Assembly: GCA_963665735.1 (NCBI GenBank)
Contig: OY762444.1
Location: 2,666,001-2,730,000, forward strand
Length of the DNA stretch: 64,000 nt
Direction: 5' to 3'
Origin: CATOSK01 sp963665735
GTDB lineage: Bacteria > Chloroflexota > Dehalococcoidia > Lucifugimonadales > UBA3495
In this document: one piece after another, positions 58,434-64,000 of the stretch
Layout: each line of letters starts with the position of its first letter
Numbering within the stretch: position 1 is the first letter of the stretch
Notes under the pieces: generated by a model
Told to the model about the DNA's origin: nothing
The model's input: only the letters and a program-made list of their open reading frames with translations
Databases searched by the model: none
Made by a program: the position numbers and the translations under genes

Positions 58434-60848
58434 TTGACGCATCCGGACGAAAGAGACCGTCAGATAGCGGCCCTGCGCGACAGACTATCCCGGCTCAGCC
58501 AGGCCAGCCTGCGCATCAATGAAAGCCTGGAAATGGATGCGGCCCTGCACGGGGTAATGGACGGCGCCCGCTCCCTGACCGGCGCGGCCTACGCCCTCAT
58601 CACCACTCTGGACGACTCCGGCGGGGTGGAGGACTACCTTGTCGCCGGCATCAGCGTCGAGGACGCCGAGCGGCTTTGGCAGAACCCCGAAGGCCCCGGA
58701 TTGTTCGAGTACCTGAACGCCCTCCCCGGAGCGCTCCGGCTCGGAGGGAGGCAGCTGGAGGAACTCACCCGGTCAATAGGGCTGGAGAAGTTCCGCACCC
58801 CCGTCACGGTCACCGCCTTCATTGCCGCCCCGGTAGTCCACCAAGGCGCGCGGGTGGGCAACATCTTCGTGGGGAGCGACCAACCGGGCCGGGAGTTCAC
58901 CCGGGAAGATGAGGAGTTTCTGGTAATGTTCGCCTCCCAGGCCGCGCAGGTCATTGTCAACGCCCGCCGCCACCGGGATGAGCAGCGCGCCAGAACCGGC
59001 CTGGAGACCCTGATTGACACCTCCCCCGTCGGCGTCGCCGTCTTCGACATCAGGACTGGGCATCCGGTGTCGTTCAACCGGGAAGCAATGAGAATAGTGG
59101 ACGGCCTGCGTAATCCGGACCAGAACCCGGAGGACCTGCTCGAGTTGCTGACCATCCGCCGCGCCGACGGGCGGGAGTTCTCGCTGATGGAGTTCCCCCT
59201 GGCTGAGGTGCTCAGCACCAGCGAAACGGTGCGAGCCGAAGAGATAGTAATGGAGGCCCCCGGCGGACGGAGCGTTACCGTGCTGCTCAACGCCACGCCC
59301 ATCCGCTCCCCCGCTTCTGACAGTACCGAGGGCGAGGTGGAGTCGGTGGTGGTCACCATCCAGGACTTGAGGCCCCTGGAGGAGGTGGAGCGGCTGCGGG
59401 CCGAGTTCCTGGGCATGGTGAGCCACGAGCTGCGTATGCCGCTGACCTCCATCCGCGGCTCGGTGATGGCCATGCTGGACAACACGGAAGACCTGGACCC
59501 GGCCGAGACCCGCCAGTTCCTCCGCATCATCCTCGATCAGGCCGGCAGCATGAGGGACCTCATCGCCGACCTGCTGGACGTGGCCCGCATCGAGACGGGA
59601 GAGCTGCCGGTCAACCCCGAACCGGCGGAAGTGGCCGCCCTGGTGGACCGGGCCCGGAGCGCCTTCCTCAGCGCCGGGGGCCGGAACAACCTGAACCTGG
59701 ACCTGCCCCCGGACCTGCCCCTGGTGATGGCTGACCGCCGGCGCATCCCCCAGGTCATCGGCAACCTGCTGACCAACGCCGCCAAACATTCGCCGGAGTC
59801 CTCCCCCATCCGGGTCTCCGCCGCGCGGGACGGCGTCCACGTCTAGGTCTCGGTGGTGGACGAGGGCCGGGGACTGCCCACCGAGCGTCTGCCCAGTCTG
59901 TTCCGCAAATTCTCCCGCCTGGACGACGACGACCACGGGGGCGACACCGGCCTGGGATTGGCCATCTGCAAGGGAATCGTCGAGGCCCACGGAGGCCGCA
60001 TCCGGGCCGAGAGCGCCGGCCTGGGACTGGGGGCGCGGTTCACCTTCACCCTCCCGGTGGCCGAAGACGCTGCCCGGCATACCGAAGGGAGCGGACGCCC
60101 CGGGCCGGCCTCCGGCCGGCCGCAGGAGTTGGGGGACGCTGAACCCATCCTCGTGGTGGACGACGACCCCCAGACGCTCCGGTACGTCAGGAAAGCCCTC
60201 TCCGACGTCGGCTACCGCCCGATAGTCACCGCCGACCCGGAGGCGGTGGTTTCCCTGGTGGAAGAGCATCGTCCCCGCTTGGCGCTGCTCGATATGATGC
60301 TTCCCGGCTCCGACGGCATTGAGTTGATGCGGGACATCTTCGCCTCCGCCGAAATGCCGGTCATCTTCCTCTCGGCTTATGGGCGCGACCAGGTTATCGC
60401 CCGGGCCTTGGAGAGTGGAGCCGCCGACTACATCGTCAAGCCCTTCTCGCCGACCGAGCTGGTCGCCCGGGTCCGGGCGGCTCTCCGGAGACTTGCGGAA
60501 CCCCTCCGTCCTGAGCCGTCCGAGTCCTACGTGCTGGGCAGCCTGGCCATAGACTACGGCCAACGGCTGGTCACCCTCGCCGGACGGCCGGTGCCGCTGA
60601 CGGCCACCGAATACCGGCTGCTTTACGAGTTGTCGGTCAATGCCGGGCAGGTGTTGACCCACGACCAACTGCTGCGAAGAGTCTGGGGAGGCAAGAGGCC
60701 CGGCGACCTGGGCGCGCTCCGCACCCACCTGAGAAGGCTCCGCGGCAAGCTGGGAGAGGACGCCGGCAGCCCCACGTACATCTTCGCCGAGCGACGCATC
60801 GGCTACCGAATGGCGAAGGGGGAGACACGCTGGGAGGAAGAGCCGTAG
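58434..60848 (+). pseudogene. Histidine kinase fused to an OmpR-type response regulator, interrupted by TAG
   Basis: The start is TTG 58434. The order is a GAF domain (residues about 20-185), a PAS domain (about 195-310), HisKA with H-box MVSHELRMPLTS (about 328) and HATPase (N-box LLTNAAKHS). An in-frame TAG (59844-59846) follows, and the same frame continues with the ATPase glycine boxes (VVDEGRGLP, DTGLGLAICKGIV). After these come a receiver (VVDDDPQT, phospho-Asp in LALLDMMLPG, Lys in VKPFSP) and a complete winged helix ending RRIGYRMAKGE. A kinase joined to a whole DNA-binding regulator in one chain is rare. If the TAG is real the kinase loses its ATP lid and the regulator needs a new start (GTG/ATG near 59853 would give only part). 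Target unknown. Confidence 0.8.
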
Positions 60849-60889
60849 TCCGCCCGCAATGAGCGGTCACTCTGAGTTTCATTCCGAGA

Positions 60890-61117
60890 TGAACTATCTC
60901 AGTTTTTGACAATTTAACAATCGGTGTTTCAACGTTGATTGACACTCCGTACTCTGTCCACAGTTTACTTCCAAGATTCAACGCCCCCTTCGTCGCCTCG
61001 TAGAACTGCGGGCGGCAGTCAGGGTATCCGCCGTAGTCCAGGGAGTTCGGAGCCATGTACACCACAGCGGTCACGGTTGAGGCATCGGCGCCCCCCTTCT
61101 CGAATGCGTGCAGCGCC
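60890..61117 (-). pseudogene. queC: Internal fragment of queC (7-cyano-7-deazaguanine synthase)
   Basis: Minus-strand text ALHAFEKGGADASTVTAVVYMAPNSL, then DYGGYPDCRPQFYEATKGALNL and GSKLWTEYGVSINVETPIVKL, and SKTEIVHLGMKL match the middle of QueC. The N-terminal ATP-binding SGGxDS part and the C-terminal zinc cysteines are missing at both ends, so it is a relic. QueC makes preQ0 for queuosine or deazapurine DNA modification. Confidence 0.78.
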
Positions 61118-61135
61118 CGGCTTTCTAAGGAACCT

Positions 61136-61363
61136 CGTCAAATTGAGGACGGAAGTATGCCGGCGTCTGTTTCCGTCATTCCGGCGAAAGCCGGAATCCA
61201 GAAATCCGAAGCATACAACAGCGTCCCTGTGGGCAAGGAATCCCGGACGTCGGCCCAAGGTTAACGTCCTATGCCACCCACCACGTAGGGGCGCACAGCC
61301 GTGCGCCCCTACTCCGCAGCCGTCTCGTCCCCTCCCATGTCATTCTGAGCAAAGCGAAGAATC
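61136..61363. repeat. Cluster of dispersed intergenic repeats, first site
   Basis: Three repeat types are present. CGTCAAATTGAGGACGGAAG at 61136 recurs near 62939. The hairpin ATTCCGGCGAAAGCCGGAAT at about 61178-61197 recurs near 63043 and 63398. TCATTCTGAGCAAAGCGAAG at about 61340 recurs near 63194 with small changes. They are extragenic palindromic-type repeats. Confidence 0.75.
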
Positions 61364-61559
61364 TAAAATTCTGCGGATAAAGTGACGTTGGCCAAGGCAA
61401 GAATTTTAAACCCTGGGTGAAAAATCCTTCAGGGCAACATCGGGAGGGGCGGGGTAACAATTGAAAGCCCCCCCTTAATCGGGTAAGGTTAGAATGGCGT
61501 TGCCCACCGGCTGAACGTCAATCCCAACCAAAAATCCGCCCCCACCAGGAGTAACCCCC

Positions 61560-62915
61560 ATGACCCCTAACGGTCATTTCCAGTCCCACTACATCCCCAA
61601 CACCTCCGGCGAACAGGACGAAATGCTGGCCTCCCTGGGTCTGACCTCCCTGGACGACCTCTTTTCCGACATCCCCGCCGAATTCCTCAACCCGTCCCTG
61701 GCCCTCCCCGAACCCCTGTCCGAGTTGGAAATCCAGCGGGAATTGACCGCCCTGGCCTCCCGCAACCGCCCGATGAACAGCGGCCCTTCCTTCCTCGGCG
61801 CCGGTTCCTACAACCACTTCGTCCCCGCCGTGGTCAAGGCTTTGATGACCCGCGGCGAATTCCTCACCGCCTACACCCCCTACCAGCCCGAGGTCAGCCA
61901 GGGCACCCTCCAGGTGATTTACGAGTTTCAGACCCTTATCGCCAACCTCTACGGCATGGAAGTCGCCAACGCCGGAATGTACGACGGCGCCACCAGCCTG
62001 GCCGAGGGCGTGCTTATGGCTTGCCGCGTTACCGGACGCCAGCGCGTCGCCGTCATGGATACCCTATCCCCGGCTTACCGCGAAGTCATCGCCACCTACT
62101 GCCAGGCCCAGGGCATCACCATCGAGACCGCCCGCCATTGGCAACTGGAAGTCGGCGAGTCCACCGCTTGCCTGGTGGTCCAGTACCCCAACTTCTACGG
62201 CGGCCTGGACGACCTGGCCGAGTGCGCCCAAAAATCCCACGACCAGGGCGCCTTGCTGGTGGTTTCCGCCGACCCGATGGCTATGGGAATGTTCCAACCC
62301 CCCGGCCATTACGACGCCGACATCGTTACCGGCGAGGGCCAGCCCCTGGGCATACCCGTCAGCTACGGCGGCCCCTACCTGGGCCTCTTCACCACCCAGC
62401 AGCGCTACATCCGTCAGATGCCCAGCCGCTTGGTGGGCAAGACCGTGGACACCCAGGGACGCGCCGGCTACGTCCTGACCCTCCAGACCCGCGAGCAGCA
62501 CATCCGCCGCGAGCGCGCCACCAGCAACATCTGCACCAACGAGGCCCTCTACGCCCTGGCCGCCACCATCTACCTGGCCGCCGCCGGACGCCAGGGACTT
62601 CGCCAGGTGGCCGAACTCTGCTACCACAAGTCCCACTACGCCGCCTCCCGCATCGCCGAATTGCCCGGCTACTCGTTGCCCTTCGCCGGGAGAGCCTTCT
62701 TCCAGGAATTTGTCGTCCAGTGTCCAACGTCCCCCGCCGAAATCAACCGCCGCCTGCTGGAACAAAACATCCTCGGCGGCCTCGACCTGACCGTCTCCCC
62801 CTATAAAGACCCCCTCCCGGAACGGGTTGACCAAGGAATGTTGCTCTGCGTAACCGAAATGAACACCCGCCAAGAAATAGACTCCCTGGTAACCGCCTTG
62901 TCCCAATTCAGCTAA
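61560..62915 (+). CDS. gcvPA: Glycine dehydrogenase (decarboxylating) subunit 1
   Basis: ATG 61560 follows AGGAG. The 451-residue product matches the GcvPA half of the split P-protein. Its segments include FLGAGSYNHFVPAVVKALMTRGEFLTAYTPYQPEVSQG, NLYGMEVANAGMYDGATSLAEG, the middle GQPLGIPVSYGGPYLG, and near the end TREQHIRRERATSNICTN. The PLP-binding lysine belongs to subunit 2 (GcvPB), which is not in the window; only repeats and a membrane protein follow. The complex decarboxylates glycine and passes the aminomethyl group to GcvH in the glycine cleavage system. The gene appears intact. Confidence 0.95.
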   Translation: MTPNGHFQSHYIPNTSGEQDEMLASLGLTSLDDLFSDIPAEFLNPSLALPEPLSELEIQRELTALASRNRPMNSGPSFLGAGSYNHFVPAVVKALMTRGEFLTAYTPYQPEVSQGTLQVIYEFQTLIANLYGMEVANAGMYDGATSLAEGVLMACRVTGRQRVAVMDTLSPAYREVIATYCQAQGITIETARHWQLEVGESTACLVVQYPNFYGGLDDLAECAQKSHDQGALLVVSADPMAMGMFQPPGHYDADIVTGEGQPLGIPVSYGGPYLGLFTTQQRYIRQMPSRLVGKTVDTQGRAGYVLTLQTREQHIRRERATSNICTNEALYALAATIYLAAAGRQGLRQVAELCYHKSHYAASRIAELPGYSLPFAGRAFFQEFVVQCPTSPAEINRRLLEQNILGGLDLTVSPYKDPLPERVDQGMLLCVTEMNTRQEIDSLVTALSQFS

Positions 62916-62938
62916 CCGCCGCTGCCCCTATGGGGTGT

Positions 62939-63470
62939 CGTCAAATTGAGGATGGAAGTATCCCGGCGTCTGTCATCGTAATTCCGGAGTCCCCAACCGT
63001 AACTCCGGCGTCTGTCATCGTCATTCCGGCGCCCCAACCGTAATTCCGGCGAAAGCCGGAATCCAGGAACCTTCCCGAAATGCCACGTTCCGGGGATTGG
63101 GACTGCTGGATTCCCGCTTTTGCGAAAATCCACCTTGTCATCCCAAAAGGGCAATCCCATTATGAATCGCCCTGGCAGTCTTGCCCCCAATATGTCATTC
63201 TGAGCGCAGCGAAGAATCCAAAATTCTTGCCATCAACCCTCTTTCGACTCCCGGAGCGGCCTTTGGCGGAGGATTTTAGACCTGGGTGAAAAATCGTTCC
63301 GGGTGACATGATGAAGTTCATGGTTACGCGCCGAAGTTGAGGCGCGACTGCCCTATGGATGTCCCCATGTCCGCCGCAATTCCGGCCCCCAACCGTCATT
63401 CCGGCGAAAGCCGGAATCCAGGAACCTTCCCGAAATGCTACGTTCCGGGAATTGGGACTCCTGGATCCCC
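62939..63470. repeat. Cluster of dispersed intergenic repeats, second site
   Basis: It contains a second CGTCAAATTGAGGA(T)GGAAG (62939), several TCATTCCGG/TAATTCCGG units, and a second TCATTCTGAGCGCAGCGAAG (63194). A direct repeat of about 75 bp occurs at 63042-63118 and 63396-63470; it starts with the GGCGAAAGCC hairpin and continues GGAACCTTCCCGAAATGC and TTGGGACT. No gene is seen from 62916 to 63560. Confidence 0.75.
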
Positions 63471-63560
63471 GCAAAAGGGGAAATAAACCTTACCATCGTT
63501 AGTTAGCCACCCACCCAAAACGAAATTCAACCCTAACCGCCGCGCCGGAGCGTAAATGCT

Positions 63561-64000
63561 ATGAACGTAATCTTCAAACACATTCAAGTGTACGCCGCCT
63601 TCTACTTCTGCTTTATGACCGGCCACCTGGTCCTGGCCGCCTGGCACGAAGGCTGGGGGTTAATCCAGAACTATTACGACCACATACACTTGTTTGCCTC
63701 CATTTTTACTGTATCATTGGGATACAGCTCCATAATCGTAGTCGTATGGGAGGTGATAATCGGAATGTTCATGCGAATCCTTCCCGTAGTCGTAAAAATG
63801 ATGCGTACTGAGGCCCACCAGGAAGGTCGTCAGGAAGGTCGTCAGGAAGGTCGTCAGGAAGGTCGTCAGGAAACCCGCAACCGCCTCGACGAAGCCCGCG
63901 AACGCTTCGGCGTAGATGTGGACGGCGTGCGAACCCTAACCATCACCCCGGAAGTAGAAGAATTCCTCTTCAGCGAAGACGACACCCCACCCCCCAACAA
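63561..64000 (+). CDS. Small membrane protein with EGRQ repeats (runs off the window)
   Basis: From ATG 63561 the frame stays open to the window end (146 codons). The first 85 residues include hydrophobic segments (QVYAAFYFCFMTGHLVLAAW and LFASIFTVSLGYSSIIVVVW), probably two membrane helices. Then come HQ and four EGRQ units encoded by a perfect 12-bp tandem repeat, and an acidic C-terminal part (NRLDEARERFGVDVDGVRTLTITPEVEEFLFSED). Family not recognised. Confidence 0.65.
   Translation, partial: MNVIFKHIQVYAAFYFCFMTGHLVLAAWHEGWGLIQNYYDHIHLFASIFTVSLGYSSIIVVVWEVIIGMFMRILPVVVKMMRTEAHQEGRQEGRQEGRQEGRQETRNRLDEARERFGVDVDGVRTLTITPEVEEFLFSEDDTPPPN
63819..63866 (+). repeat. Four perfect 12-bp tandem repeats inside a coding region
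   Basis: CAGGAAGGTCGT is repeated four times and followed by CAGGAAACCCGC. It encodes QEGR units and is long enough to vary in number by slippage without changing frame. Confidence 0.85.

Noticed and set aside
4664..59846. Reassignment of TAG to an amino acid
   Set aside because: TAG ends intact genes here (for example the IS5 transposase at 546, the PLD-helicase operon's methylase at 13815 and the regulator at 60848), and some interrupted genes have TAA instead.
1..64000. CRISPR array
   Set aside because: No series of short direct repeats with unique spacers was seen; the repeats found are dispersed or tandem without spacers.

Overview
The window reads as one piece of a high-G+C bacterial chromosome, most likely a Chloroflexota (Dehalococcoidia/SAR202-like) or similar free-living or host-associated lineage. 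Supporting signs are the gcvPA-type glycine dehydrogenase, a giant GLUG/fibronectin-III surface protein of the kind seen in such genomes, and dispersed 'ATTCCGGCGAAAGCCGGAAT' and 'TCATTCTGAGC' repeats. The lineage is an inference; no marker gene here proves it. Several genes carry single stops or frameshifts, so either gene decay or residual sequence error is present throughout.

Layout. 1-546: 3' end of an IS5-family element. 630-2973: a Ro60 ring-protein gene (rsr) followed within 2 nt by an array of five Y RNA genes, three carrying a tRNA-like domain in circularly permuted order. 3278-4124 and 42022-42868: two same-length, oppositely oriented IS1-family copies. They bracket about 38 kb that appears to have been inverted by recombination between them: their 8-bp target duplications are swapped, and a serine recombinase gene is split, with its start at 4157 and its body at 42869. 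4.1-10.3 kb: ribbon-helix-helix gene, decayed genes, degenerate repeats and HTH proteins. 10.5-21.5 kb: a five-gene overlapping operon (patatin phospholipase, CD-NTase, E2-like/SEC-C protein, large adenine methyltransferase, PLD-SNF2 helicase) divergent from an XRE regulator and an ImmA-type protease. This is a CBASS module of type II-short appearance joined to a methylase/helicase pair. 22.1-26.2 kb: HTH, Eco57I-like methyltransferase, PD-(D/E)XK nuclease. 26.5-27.0 kb: internally deleted IS5 derivative. 27.3-32.1 kb: type III restriction-modification (mod, res). 32.3-37.2 kb: C5 methyltransferase, double-GHKL ATPase, response regulator, Vsr endonuclease. 37.5-42 kb: small accessory genes, a membrane coiled-coil protein and a DUF2235 hydrolase. 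42.9-44.8 kb: the recombinase body, tRNA-Lys(UUU) and a partial tRNA repeat. 45.0-57.9 kb: a broken surface-adhesin gene. 58.4-64 kb: a histidine kinase/response regulator fusion, a queC fragment, repeats, gcvPA and a partial membrane protein.

How it works together. The IS-bracketed block is a defence island stacking nucleotide-signalling abortive infection, at least two restriction-modification systems, a Dcm-GHKL-RR-Vsr cluster and a possible phospholipase module. The Ro60/Y RNA locus beside it is an RNA quality-control unit whose tRNA-mimicking RNAs are the most unusual nucleic-acid feature in the window.
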